A stretch of 64,000 nt of DNA from Halapricum hydrolyticum. Its GTDB lineage: Archaea > Halobacteriota > Halobacteria > Halobacteriales > Haloarculaceae. The DNA is taken from positions 186,001 to 250,000 of the forward strand of contig JAOPKD010000001.1 in the NCBI GenBank assembly GCA_025517565.1, read 5' to 3'. Below, piece after piece: positions 35,928 through 44,350 of this stretch. The notes under the pieces are model-generated. The model ran no database searches. It saw only the letters and a list, made by a program, of their open reading frames with translations, and was not told the DNA's origin. The position numbers and the translations under genes are program-made. Position 1 is the first letter of the stretch; every line of letters begins with the position of its first letter.

Positions 35928-36508
35928 CGGGGCTCGACTGGCCGGCCGGCTGGGATCGGACCTCGCCCGCCGAGCGGACGCGCGCCCGGAAGTTCCAGGC
36001 GTCGCTCGCGGACACGACCGCGGACCTTGAGCGCGAGATGGATCGGATGGACGTCGACGACTGGCGGGCGTCGACGGGATCGGGCGGCAGCTATACGAAA
36101 TCGAACGGCCTGCCGAAGTACGACGCGAACCCCGACGATCCCGGGTTCGTCCTACGGTGGGTCGACGACGGCGAGCAGTTTGCGGTCGCGTGTGACGCCT
36201 ACGCGCGGCTCGCAAGCAACGTCCGCGCCGTGTACCTGTGGGTCCACGAGACTCGCATGCGCGGCCAGCGGCCCGTCAGGACCGGCGACAGCGAGTTCGC
36301 GGCCGCGCGGTTGCCCAGCGGCGACGAGGGCGCGATCGCCGGTCGTGAGCCACCCCACGAGGTGCTGGGCGTCGCTCCCGACGCGCCCGCGGCCGTGATC
36401 GAGGGTGCGGCCCGGCAGCTGAAAGCCGAGGCCCATCCCGACAACGGCGGCGATCGCGAGCAGTTCCAGCGTGTCGTCACGGCCGAGGAGGCGATGCTCG
36501 ATGAGTAA
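35924..36508 (+). CDS. J-domain (DnaJ-like) provirus protein
   Basis: A 194-residue protein whose C-terminal 55 residues form a J-domain: PPHEVLGVAPDAPAAVIEGA, then the HPD motif at 171-173 (EAHPDNGGD) and a helix ending in AEEAML. The N-terminal 140 residues have no recognised domain. J-domains recruit host DnaK/Hsp70, so the element may use the host chaperone for replication or assembly. It is followed at once by a small zinc-ribbon gene and the integrase. Confidence 0.8.
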   Translation: MTGLDWPAGWDRTSPAERTRARKFQASLADTTADLEREMDRMDVDDWRASTGSGGSYTKSNGLPKYDANPDDPGFVLRWVDDGEQFAVACDAYARLASNVRAVYLWVHETRMRGQRPVRTGDSEFAAARLPSGDEGAIAGREPPHEVLGVAPDAPAAVIEGAARQLKAEAHPDNGGDREQFQRVVTAEEAMLDE

Positions 36509-36635
36509 GAGTCGCCAGCCGGACGGGCTCGCGCCTGGGCGCTGCACCTGCGGGCGGCAGGCCGCGGGGTACGACGCCGTGATCGGCGCGCCCGCGTGTC
36601 CGGTGTGTGCTCGCTCGCGAGGTGATCTCTCGTGA
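36501..36635 (+). CDS. Small Cys-rich protein between J-domain and integrase genes
   Basis: A 44-residue protein from ATG 36501 overlapping the J-domain gene by 8 bp. It has CTCG (about 15-18) and CPVC (about 33-36), a zinc-ribbon pattern. Its stop overlaps the integrase GTG by 4 bp. Confidence 0.5.
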   Translation: MSKSRQPDGLAPGRCTCGRQAAGYDAVIGAPACPVCARSRGDLS

Positions 36636-37696
36636 GTCGTCAGGACGCCCCGGAGCTGTCGATCAGCGAGGCGATCGAGCTGTACGTCCGCCGGAAGCGC
36701 CCGGACTGGAACGGTGGCACCGAGCGGACCTACCGGCGAAACCTCGAGCTGTTCGTCGAGTACGCTGCCGAAAACGGGCTCGACGAGCTCGGTTCGCTGT
36801 CCCGGTGGGACGTCGGCGGCTTCACCGACTGGCTCCTCGAGCAGGACTACGCGGCCGCGACCGTCGCCTCCCGGCAGAAGACCGTTCGGACGTGGCTGAA
36901 ATATCTCGAGAGCCAGGGGCTCGTCGAGCACGGCCTGCACACCGCGATCGAGACGCTCCGGCTCGACGACGAGGAGGAGACGTCGGATCAGCAGCTCGCA
37001 CCCGAGGACGCGCAGGCGCTGCTGGCGTTCTACCGAGACAGTGCCGAGTGGCGCGGAACGCGCCGGCACGCAATCCTCGAAATCCTGTGGCACGTCGGCT
37101 GTCGAATGTCCGGACTCCGGGCGCTGGACCTCGGCGACTACGACGCCGAGAGTGGCGATCTCCGGTTCCGGTCCCGCGAGGAGAGCGGAACCCGGCTCAA
37201 GCGCGGGCGGACGCACGAGCGGGATGTCACGCTCTCGGCCGAACCCCAGGCCGTCCTGGACCTGTACGTCGCTCGCGAGCGGATCGACGCCCGCGACGAG
37301 CACGGTCGCGAGCCGTTGTTTACCTCCCAGGCCGGGCGGCCGACGATCGGGACGATCCGCTCGTGGATGTACGTCGCAACCCAGCCCTGTATCGCTCGTG
37401 AGTGCCCGCACGGAACCCGGCGACCGCGGTGTGAGTACGTGCCCCGGGACCAGGCGAGTGGCTGTCCGTCGACGCGATCTCCCCATCCGATCCGGCGCGG
37501 GTCGATCACCTGGCAGCGTAACCTGGGGCTGTCGGCCGAGACCGTCGCTGAACGGGCTGCCGCTACCCCGTCGGTGATCCGGCGGTACTACGACGACCCC
37601 GAGTTCGGCGACGAGCTCGAACGACGGCGTGGACGGACGGAAGAGATCGACGTTCGCGAACACCTCCACCCTGAAGACCTGGAGGCGACACTATGA
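36632..37696 (+). CDS. int: Tyrosine integrase
   Basis: A 354-residue site-specific recombinase. An N-terminal SAM-like core-binding domain (about residues 10-110) precedes the catalytic domain. The first catalytic Arg is in HVGCRMSGLRALDL (Arg158), the HxxR box is HPIR (285-288), and the nucleophile is Tyr319 or Tyr320 in VIRRYYDD. Extra cysteines (253, 258, 267 and 278) may bind zinc within the catalytic domain. It starts with GTG. It lies 72 bp from the 3' end of tRNA-Trp, the integration target, and is probably the integrase of this element (SNJ2-type candidate). Confidence 0.9.
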   Translation: MSRQDAPELSISEAIELYVRRKRPDWNGGTERTYRRNLELFVEYAAENGLDELGSLSRWDVGGFTDWLLEQDYAAATVASRQKTVRTWLKYLESQGLVEHGLHTAIETLRLDDEEETSDQQLAPEDAQALLAFYRDSAEWRGTRRHAILEILWHVGCRMSGLRALDLGDYDAESGDLRFRSREESGTRLKRGRTHERDVTLSAEPQAVLDLYVARERIDARDEHGREPLFTSQAGRPTIGTIRSWMYVATQPCIARECPHGTRRPRCEYVPRDQASGCPSTRSPHPIRRGSITWQRNLGLSAETVAERAAATPSVIRRYYDDPEFGDELERRRGRTEEIDVREHLHPEDLEATL

Positions 37697-37768
37697 GTGT
37701 CACATCCGCTATGGTTTTTCAGACCCACAGTCATGTCAGTAGAAGGTGGAAAAGGTATATAATCCCAG

Positions 37769-37785
37769 TGGGGTCGGAGGGATTT
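37769..37785 (-). repeat. attR (3' end of tRNA-Trp)
   Basis: These 17 bases are the end of the acceptor arm and part of the T arm of tRNA-Trp and match attL at 18661-18677 exactly. Because the repeat keeps the tRNA sequence whole, the tRNA remains functional after integration. Confidence 0.88.
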
Positions 37786-37804
37786 GAACCCCCGATCGAC
37801 TGAT

Positions 37805-37909
37805 ATCTCCGGTAGACGCCTCGGAACTCCAGAGGGTCATCAGCGCGACCGATGATCAGTCGGTCGCTCAGTATATCAGTCTGGAGTTTCGTCCCGGGCG
37901 TCAGTGCCT
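37805..37909 (-). ncRNA. tRNA-Trp intron carrying a box C/D guide RNA
   Basis: The 105-base intron contains TGATGA (box C-like, complement of 37837-37842) and several CTGA sites (box D/D'-like). In haloarchaea the excised tRNA-Trp intron is known to act as a C/D RNA guiding 2'-O-methylation of the tRNA itself. That role is inferred here from the family and the boxes. Confidence 0.75.
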
Positions 37910-38010
37910 CTGGAGTCAGTCGCCATGCCGGGCTTGGCCACGACCCCGCACCCCTCCGTAGGCACAATTCCCCTAAAGGGATTTCGATTCCTGTCGTCTG
38001 CAGGCGACGA

Positions 38011-38238
38011 TCACTCGTCGCCGGTCGTCGCCCAGTCGCAGTCCTGGCACTTGTACCCGGTGACGAACGACGTCACCGAGGGCATGTAGCCCACGGAGAT
38101 AACGTCACCGCCACACTCGGGACAGGAACGATCGGCGTCTTCGATCGCCTCGGCGTCCATGACGCTCTCGCCTTCGATCAACTCGGCCAGTCGTTTCGGG
38201 GTGACCATCCGCCCCTGAACGACGCGATTTTCGCTCAT
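38011..38238 (-). CDS. Haloarchaeal zinc-ribbon protein (probably DUF5795)
   Basis: A 75-residue protein with two Cys pairs: CPECGG and CQDC, forming a zinc ribbon in the C-terminal half. The N-terminus MSENRVVQGRMVTPKRLAEL is strongly conserved in haloarchaea. Function unknown; the DUF number is from memory. Confidence 0.8.
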   Translation of the reverse strand: MSENRVVQGRMVTPKRLAELIEGESVMDAEAIEDADRSCPECGGDVISVGYMPSVTSFVTGYKCQDCDWATTGDE

Positions 38239-38274
38239 ACCTCAGGCAAGGCGAGCAAACTCCTAAGGGTGTCG

Positions 38275-39138
38275 CTAGAGCCAGGGTGCGCGATACCGAT
38301 CGTCCTCGGCCACGTCGGAGCTGCTGTCCGCTATGTTGTCGGGTTTATCTGCGTCGCGACCCCCGCTGCCATCGGTGATCGCCGGCTCCGTCCGGGCGCG
38401 CTCGCCGGCGCTGTCCGGGTCGAACGCCAGCAACGCCGTCAACACCAGCACGATGAGCGCGATCGGCACGTCGCCGGGGACGAGCCCGAACATCGACAGC
38501 GGGAGCATCCCAAGGGCGACCGCGCTCCCGAACCGGAACCGATCGAGATCGACCATCCCCCGTAGGGCCGGGCCAGCGAGCGCGACCAGCAGCGCGAACG
38601 TCACACCGACCAGCCCGGCGGCGACGCCGCGAGCGACGAGTCCGATGTCCGTCGAGAACGCGAGCGTCGCGCTGGCGGGTTCGAGACTCGCGAGCAATCC
38701 GAGCGCGACGATCATCGCGGGCCGGGGGAGCAGGTCCCCGAGCCGGGAGCTGGCGGTCCTGGCGGCGACCGCGACGATCACGACGGCCGCAAACCGCTGG
38801 AACGTCACGAGGTCCAGCAGGCTCTCGATGGTCGGGGCGAGTGCCGCCTCGATCGCGGCGACGACCACGAGCACGACCCCGACGGCGAGCACCTTCGGGA
38901 CTTGCTCGCGCGGGCCGCCGTCCATGTCCGCGAGGATGACGGCGACGGTCGCGCTGCCACCGAAGACGAGCAACCCGACTTCGAGGATACCGAAGACGCC
39001 GTCGATCGCACCAGCCAACACGAGCGCGGGGAACAGCCCGTCGACCAGCGGCAGCCACATGACCGTCGCCAGCAGACGAGTTGCACCCCCGACCTGCTGC
39101 TCGATGGCGAGCGCGATCGGGTGTTGGGAACTACTCAT
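38275..39138 (-). CDS. Haloarchaeal membrane protein (possibly DUF5794)
   Basis: A 287-residue protein with about seven to eight predicted membrane helices and an acidic, disordered C-terminal tail (about the last 45 residues). No transport motif or catalytic motif was seen. It ends 36 bp before the start of the DUF5795-like gene on the same strand, and the two may be one transcript. The DUF label is from memory. Confidence 0.78.
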   Translation of the reverse strand: MSSSQHPIALAIEQQVGGATRLLATVMWLPLVDGLFPALVLAGAIDGVFGILEVGLLVFGGSATVAVILADMDGGPREQVPKVLAVGVVLVVVAAIEAALAPTIESLLDLVTFQRFAAVVIVAVAARTASSRLGDLLPRPAMIVALGLLASLEPASATLAFSTDIGLVARGVAAGLVGVTFALLVALAGPALRGMVDLDRFRFGSAVALGMLPLSMFGLVPGDVPIALIVLVLTALLAFDPDSAGERARTEPAITDGSGGRDADKPDNIADSSSDVAEDDRYRAPWL

Positions 39139-39620
39139 CAGGCTAGAGGGCCGTCTCCCGTGGCCTGTGGGGACTTGCGCACACGTCGGCGATAGCGCGG
39201 CCGAGCACGGAAGACGTGTGCGAACTCCGCCCAGTTTGTCGAGTCAGTATTTCCCACCGATTTGCAAAATGTGTTCGAGCACGGGTCCGCAAGCTGCATC
39301 TCGACACTGCTGCCCGTACGGATGGTGGGACTGACGGAGTCCATACATGAATGATGGTTGCAAATCAGTAAAAGCGTTGTGTGAGAATTGACCGCAAGCC
39401 ACAGACAAACGTCCGGAATATCGCCGGAATTTAGGTATATATGATCTATTCCCGGATGAGAAGCACGCACACGTAAACAGTAATGATCATTCATCTAGTT
39501 GTGTTTCGGCAAGACGCACGCACGTCTCATCAAGGAACGTATGTTTCTGTGACACTGTGACGTACTCACAACGTATCGCTGTCTCGCAACGTTTTTGGGC
39601 GGGCGCAGCGGACCGCTTAC
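39139..39620. other. Gene-free region upstream of guaB
   Basis: The 482-bp gap holds the divergent promoters of the membrane protein and guaB. An AT-rich stretch (taggtatatatgatct, near 39,433) is promoter-like. No RNA gene, repeat or conserved small frame was found. Confidence 0.45.
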
Positions 39621-41108
39621 ATGGCGAACGATCCACAGCCTTTCTCAGCGAAGTTGGACGTGCCCGAGGCGCTGACGTTCGATGACGTATTGCTCAGGCC
39701 GAAAGAGAGTCGCGTCGAGCCCGACGAGGCCGACATGTCGACACGGGTCTCGAAGAACGTGGAGTTGCAGGTCCCGGTCCTGTCGGCGGCAATGGACACT
39801 GTCACCGAGGGCGATATGGCGATCGCGATGGCCCGACAGGGTGGGCTCGGCGTCATCCACCGGAACATGGACGTCGACCGGATGGTCGCCGAGATCGAGC
39901 GCGTCAAACGCGCGGACGAACTCGTCATCCGGGACGTCGTGACGGCGCGACCGGACCAGACGGTCCGGGAAGTCGACGAGATGATGCAACGGAAAGGCGT
40001 CTCAGGTGCGCCGGTCGTCGACGACGACGACACAGTCCTGGGCATCATCTCCGGGACGGACATCCGACCCTATCTCGAAGTCGGCGAGTCCGACGCCGTC
40101 CGCGAGGCGATGACCGACGAGGTCATCACGGCAAGTGAAGACGTCACGCCGCGGGAAGCCCTCGAGCTGATGTACGATCACAAGATCGAGCGCGTCCCGA
40201 TCGTCGACGACGAGGATCGGCTGGTCGGACTCATCACGATGCAGGGAATCCTCCAGCGCCGCGAGTACGACAACGCGGCCCGCGCCGAAGACGGATCGTT
40301 GCGCTGTGGGGCCGCTGTCGGTCCCTTCGAGAAGGACCGTGCGCTCGCCGCGGACGAGGCCGGCGTCGACGTGATCTTCATCGACTGTGCGCACGCACAC
40401 AACCTCGACGTCGTCGACACCGCCCGCGAGATCAAATCCGAGGTCGAGGCCGACGTCGTCGTCGGCAACGTCGGGACGCGCGAGGCCGCAGAGGACCTCG
40501 TCGACTTCGCCGACGGCCTCAAGGTCGGGATCGGCCCGGGTTCGATCTGTACTACGCGGGTCGTCTCCGGCGCGGGCATGCCACAGATCACGGCTGTCAC
40601 GGAGGTCGCGGACGTGGCCGCCCGCCACGACGTGCCCGTGATCGCGGACGGTGGCATTCGGTACTCCGGCGACGCGATCAAGGCCATCGCCGCCGGTGCC
40701 GACGCGGTCATGCTCGGTTCGTACTTCGCCGGCACCGACGAGGCTCCCGGTCGCGTCATCACGATGAACGGCAAGAAGTACAAGCAATATCGCGGGATGG
40801 GGAGCGTCGGCGCGATGAAATCCGGCGGCGGCGAACGCTATCTCAAAGACGTCGAAGATCAGGACGAAGAAGAGTACGTCCCCGAAGGTGTCGAGGCTGC
40901 GACGCCGTACAAGGGGTCGCTCGAGTCGGAGCTCCACCAGCTCGTCGGCGGCATGAAATCCGGGATGGGCTACGTCGGCGCGGAGACGATCCCCGGATTC
41001 AAGGAGCGTTCGGAGTTCGTCCGCGTCTCCAGCGCCGGCCACCAGGAGAGCCACCCCCACGACGTGATGATCACCGACGAGGCGCCCAACTACAGCCCCG
41101 ACGAGTAA
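39621..41108 (+). CDS. guaB: Inosine-5'-monophosphate dehydrogenase
   Basis: A 495-residue enzyme that oxidises IMP to XMP with NAD+, the first committed step of GMP synthesis. It has the TIM-barrel start [13 protein letters not shown], two CBS domains in the middle ([12 protein letters not shown] and [11 protein letters not shown]), the catalytic Cys loop [13 protein letters not shown] and the flap region [17 protein letters not shown]. The length matches the family, and it starts with ATG 39621. Confidence 0.96.
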   Translation: MANDPQPFSAKLDVPEALTFDDVLLRPKESRVEPDEADMSTRVSKNVELQVPVLSAAMDTVTEGDMAIAMARQGGLGVIHRNMDVDRMVAEIERVKRADELVIRDVVTARPDQTVREVDEMMQRKGVSGAPVVDDDDTVLGIISGTDIRPYLEVGESDAVREAMTDEVITASEDVTPREALELMYDHKIERVPIVDDEDRLVGLITMQGILQRREYDNAARAEDGSLRCGAAVGPFEKDRALAADEAGVDVIFIDCAHAHNLDVVDTAREIKSEVEADVVVGNVGTREAAEDLVDFADGLKVGIGPGSICTTRVVSGAGMPQITAVTEVADVAARHDVPVIADGGIRYSGDAIKAIAAGADAVMLGSYFAGTDEAPGRVITMNGKKYKQYRGMGSVGAMKSGGGERYLKDVEDQDEEEYVPEGVEAATPYKGSLESELHQLVGGMKSGMGYVGAETIPGFKERSEFVRVSSAGHQESHPHDVMITDEAPNYSPDE

Positions 41109-41234
41109 CTACAGCTCTTTTCCGGCCGTCTCGCAGGCCGGGCTACAGTAGCCGTTTTCCGCGGCGTTCGCGCTCGGATGGGCGCGAAACGGTTCGCCAC
41201 AGTGCTCGCAGGTGTACGTCTCGAAATCTGACAT
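41109..41234 (-). CDS. 41-residue zinc-ribbon protein
   Basis: A short frame starting MSDFETYTCEHCGEPFRAHP with two Cys pairs (CEHC and, near the end, CSPAC). Its stop codon TAG begins one base after the guaB stop on the opposite strand. Such tiny zinc-finger proteins are common in haloarchaea; the function of this one is unknown. Confidence 0.7.
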   Translation of the reverse strand: MSDFETYTCEHCGEPFRAHPSANAAENGYCSPACETAGKEL

Positions 41235-41375
41235 GACGTCGGACGTACGCCCGGCTCGATCAAAACAGTTGTCCCGGGAGGGCCGTTTCCAGCATCAGCA
41301 ACAGAACGGCCACTGCCGGCGTCCGAAGCGGGAATCCGGAGTCTCTTTCAATCCCTGGCGAAAACCCACGGAGCG

Positions 41376-42080
41376 ATGAGCCTCCGTGACGACAGCCCGC
41401 CGGATCCGATGCTCGTGCTCCGGACGTTCGGCCGGATCGCGGTCAGCGACGCGGTGACGATCGTCGTGTTGAGCGTGCTGTACTCGGTGGCGTCGCTGTC
41501 GATCGTCACGATCGGTCCGGCGCTGCTGGCGCTGATGGACACCTTCTACGCGTCGGTCACGCACACCGGGACCGGTGGCGGTGCACCGGATTCGGTGACC
41601 GGCCGCGCCTCGCATTTCGTCAGTTCGATCTGGACGTATTTCCGCGCCGGATTGGCCTATACCGTCGTCATCCTGGGTTCGGGCGTTGCGATGTACGTGT
41701 ATCTCCGACTGGCACTGTACGGGGACTCGATCGTCTCGCTGCTCGGCGGCGTCCTCGGACTCTACGCCGTCGTGGTCGTCCTCGTGTTGCTGTTTCGGGC
41801 TGCGGACATCGTGGTCCGAGAGGACGAATCGGATCGCCCGGGTTTCGTCGGCGGACTCCGACTTGCCTGGCACTCTATGGGAGCAAACGTCCCCTATTCG
41901 GCCATTCACGCTGTCACTGCGATCGTGTTGACTCTCGTCCCGATCCTGGTACTGACGCCGCTCGCGGTCGTGTTCGTCCTGCCGGGGCTGCTTGCCCTCC
42001 TCGAACTGCTGGCCTACGAAGAACTGCACGGAGCCGGCGCGAAAACCATCCGGTTCGCGTATCTCGATCTCCAGGAGTGA
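41376..42080 (+). CDS. Polytopic membrane protein (DUF624-like topology)
   Basis: A 234-residue protein with about five to six membrane helices and a conserved-looking loop FVGGLRLAWHSMGANVPYSA between helices four and five. The pattern resembles the DUF624 family, but the match is by eye. It stands alone and converges with the UbiB-type kinase gene. Confidence 0.65.
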   Translation: MSLRDDSPPDPMLVLRTFGRIAVSDAVTIVVLSVLYSVASLSIVTIGPALLALMDTFYASVTHTGTGGGAPDSVTGRASHFVSSIWTYFRAGLAYTVVILGSGVAMYVYLRLALYGDSIVSLLGGVLGLYAVVVVLVLLFRAADIVVREDESDRPGFVGGLRLAWHSMGANVPYSAIHAVTAIVLTLVPILVLTPLAVVFVLPGLLALLELLAYEELHGAGAKTIRFAYLDLQE

Positions 42081-42119
42081 CGCCGGTTGGGGAGACGCTC
42101 CCCCCACAAGCGAACGCCG

Positions 42120-43841
42120 CTACTCGTCGGTATCTTCGGCGTCTTTCCCGTCGAACGGCCCGAGTGGGGGCTCGTCGGTGTCCGTCTGGCGTTCGCGCTG
42201 TCGCATCTGCTGGCGCGTGAACTGCGGTTTCGCCCGGATCCCGCGCTGCTTGCGGAACGATCGATAGAGCATCGCTGCGACGAGTAGGCTCCCGACGCCG
42301 GCGACAGCGGTCGCCTCGATCGTCGAGAGGGCAAAGAGCAGTGCGGTCGAAGCGATCCCACTCGCCAGCAGCAATCCGAGGACGATCCGGCCCGCGAGGA
42401 GATCGAGCAGGTCGTTCGAGTCTTCGATGTCCGCCCGGACGTAGAACTCCTCGCGCTCGATCCGGTCGAGCGCGGATTCGAGTTTCGGCGGGATCCGCAC
42501 CGTCGAACGGGTGGCTTCCTGGACCTCGTTCGCGCGGTCGCGCACGAACTGCCGGACGCTCTCCTCGAAGTACCCCTCTTCCCGGAGGAAATCGGTCGCG
42601 ACCGAGATGAAGTCGAAGTCCGGATCCAGCGTCACACAGACGCCCTCGACGACGGTCGCGACCCTGAGGACGAGCGCGAGATTCGCTGGCAGCCGCAGCG
42701 GGAACTCGTAGATCGTGTCCTCGACCTGCTGGATGATCTGCTGGACGCGGTACTGTTCGATGTCCTCGCCGCGGGCGTCGGCGATTGCCAGCTCCATCAC
42801 GTCGGCCATGACTTGCCGGTCGGCCTCCGGCGAGAGCGTTCCCATCTCGATGAGCGCGTCGAGAATGGCGTCGATGTCCTGCTCGGCAACCGCGGTGTAG
42901 AAGTCGATGATCTTTTCCTGGATGAACGGGTCGACCCGCCCGCTCATGCCGAAGTCGTAGAAGACGATCGTGCCGTCGTCCTGGACGGCCAGGTTGCCCG
43001 GGTGGGGGTCAGCGTGGAAGACGCCGTCGTCGACGATCATCTGGAAGTACGCGCGTTCGAGGGTCTCGGCGAGCCGCGTCCGGTCGATCCCCTTCTCGTC
43101 GAGCGTCTCGATGTCGTCGATCTTCGTGCCCGGGATGTATTCCATCGTGAGCACCCGGCCGGTCGAGTGGCTCTCGACGACCGGCGGGATGGCGATTCGA
43201 TCGTCGTCAGCGAAGTTCGAACGGATCTCGGTCAGCATCTCGGCCTCGCGCTTGTAGTCCATCTCCTCGCGGATGGTCGTGGCGAACTCGTCGGCCAGCG
43301 TCTCCAGGGAGAACGACCGGGCGTCGTCGACGAAGTACATCACGATCGGCAGCGTCCACCGGATGACCCGGAGATCAGCCTCGACGAGATCCTCGACGCC
43401 CGGACGGCGCACTTTCACCGCGACGGGGTCGCCCTCGACTTCCGCGTAGTAGACCTGGCCGAGGCTGGCCCCGCTGATCGCCTCGGTATCGAAGTCGCTG
43501 AACCGTTCCTCGACCGGCCCGAGTTCGTCTTCGAGGACGACGCGTGCGTTCTCCCAGTCGGCCGGGGGGACGCGGTCCTGCAGTTTCGAAAATTCCTCGA
43601 CGTATTCCGGCGGGAGGACGTCCGGCCGGGTCGAGAGGAGTTGCCCGAGTTTGATGAACGTCGGTCCGAGCGTCAACAGCGTGCTGAGCAGGACCTGCGC
43701 ACGGTGGCGACGCTGTTCGGGTGTGACGCGGCGACGCGAGCCGACGAGCAGATAGCGACGGCGGTCACGGGCGTAGGCGATCGCCAGCGGCAGGAACTGG
43801 CGAGCGACCGTGAAGAACCGCCGGTAGGCGCGGAGGTTCAC
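42120..43841 (-). CDS. UbiB/ABC1/AarF family atypical kinase
   Basis: A 573-residue protein. The N-terminal extension has the KxGQ motif (FIKLGQLLSTRPD, about residues 61-73). The kinase core shows GASLGQVYYAEV (Ala-rich P-loop substitute), VAVKVRRPG (Lys), MEYIPGTKI, HADPHPGNLAV and FYDFGMSG. Two C-terminal membrane helices lie at about 500-545. The family supports isoprenoid quinone or lipid metabolism; haloarchaea use menaquinone. It starts with GTG. Upstream is a long inverted repeat (43862-43942). Confidence 0.92.
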   Translation of the reverse strand: MNLRAYRRFFTVARQFLPLAIAYARDRRRYLLVGSRRRVTPEQRRHRAQVLLSTLLTLGPTFIKLGQLLSTRPDVLPPEYVEEFSKLQDRVPPADWENARVVLEDELGPVEERFSDFDTEAISGASLGQVYYAEVEGDPVAVKVRRPGVEDLVEADLRVIRWTLPIVMYFVDDARSFSLETLADEFATTIREEMDYKREAEMLTEIRSNFADDDRIAIPPVVESHSTGRVLTMEYIPGTKIDDIETLDEKGIDRTRLAETLERAYFQMIVDDGVFHADPHPGNLAVQDDGTIVFYDFGMSGRVDPFIQEKIIDFYTAVAEQDIDAILDALIEMGTLSPEADRQVMADVMELAIADARGEDIEQYRVQQIIQQVEDTIYEFPLRLPANLALVLRVATVVEGVCVTLDPDFDFISVATDFLREEGYFEESVRQFVRDRANEVQEATRSTVRIPPKLESALDRIEREEFYVRADIEDSNDLLDLLAGRIVLGLLLASGIASTALLFALSTIEATAVAGVGSLLVAAMLYRSFRKQRGIRAKPQFTRQQMRQRERQTDTDEPPLGPFDGKDAEDTDE

Positions 43842-43861
43842 CGACAGGCCACCCCGTCCTC

Positions 43862-43942
43862 ATAGTGATCGTTGTAAGTCCGTTCCGGATCGACCGCACG
43901 ACCGTAGCGGTCGTCCCGGTAAATCGTTACAACGGTCACTAT
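43862..43942. repeat. Long nested inverted repeat between hsp20 and the UbiB-type gene
   Basis: Outer arms of 16 bp (43862-43877 and 43927-43942) match with one mismatch (ATAGTGATCGTTGTAA and its complement-like partner). Between them, ACGACCG (43898-43904) and CGGTCGT (43908-43914) form a perfect 7-bp inner stem. It could be the hsp20 terminator, an operator for the downstream gene or a miniature mobile element. The right arm ends within the hsp20 stop codon. Confidence 0.75.
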
Positions 43943-44298
43943 CAGGCCTCGTCGATCGGAATCGTCGCCGACGGATCGGCGGTCTGTTTCGGCAATCGGA
44001 GTTCGAGGACGCCGTTCTCGACCGTCCCCTCGGCGCCGGTGCCGCTCGCGTCCGGCGGCAGCGGCAACTCGACGTCGAGGAACATCGACCGCTCTTCCTC
44101 GACGTACTCGTACTCGGTGGGGAGGCCCTTCTCGCGTCTGGCTTCGATGACGATTCGTCCCCGTTCGACGTGTGCGTCGACGGTCTCGGCAGTGGCTCCC
44201 GGAAGGTCGATGACGAGCAGGTACGCCTCCTCGCTCTCCAGGAGGTCGGCGAACACCGCGTCGGGCAACTCTCGCAACGCGTCTCGCAGGGCAGACAT
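43942..44298 (-). CDS. Hsp20/alpha-crystallin family small chaperone
   Basis: A 118-residue protein with the alpha-crystallin fold: YLLVIDLPGATAETVDAHVE, a middle RSMFLDVELPLPPDA and the C-terminal strand GTVENGVLELRLPK. It has no long N-terminal arm, and the usual IxI tail may be represented by TIPIDEA. It probably holds unfolded proteins under stress. Confidence 0.88.
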   Translation of the reverse strand: MSALRDALRELPDAVFADLLESEEAYLLVIDLPGATAETVDAHVERGRIVIEARREKGLPTEYEYVEEERSMFLDVELPLPPDASGTGAEGTVENGVLELRLPKQTADPSATIPIDEA

Positions 44299-44350
44299 AC
44301 TCCCCGGTTAGGGCGGTAGGGCCAAAAACACGATGGTCGCGGAGACGCGG

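Larger units (their letters stand above)
18661..37785. mobile_element. Integrated provirus in tRNA-Trp (betapleolipovirus/SNJ2-like candidate)
   Basis: A 19.1-kb element bounded by a 17-bp perfect direct repeat (18661-18677 and 37769-37785), which is the 3' end of the tRNA-Trp gene. A tyrosine integrase gene lies next to the intact tRNA. A leftward operon carries small membrane proteins, a secreted and anchored surface protein, a Tat-signal spike candidate and a P-loop NTPase, an arrangement known from pleolipoviruses. A rightward operon ends in a winged-helix replication candidate. Accessory genes (pilins, Orc1/Cdc6, nuclease, TraB-like protein, J-domain protein) fill the remainder. The boundaries are seen directly; the viral assignment is inferred from gene order and protein features. 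Confidence 0.85.
37769..37947 (-). tRNA. tRNA-Trp (CCA anticodon) with a 105-bp intron
   Basis: Exon 1 (37910-37947) starts GGGGTCG and ends in the anticodon loop CTCCAG, and exon 2 (37769-37804) begins with A and the stem TCAGT. The acceptor ends GGGGTCG/CGACCCC pair fully, the anticodon stem is ACTGA/TCAGT, the T loop is TTCAAAT, and the discriminator base is A. The mature tRNA is 74 nt before CCA addition. An intron after position 37 is standard for haloarchaeal tRNA-Trp. The provirus uses the 3' end of this gene as its attachment site. Confidence 0.95.
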
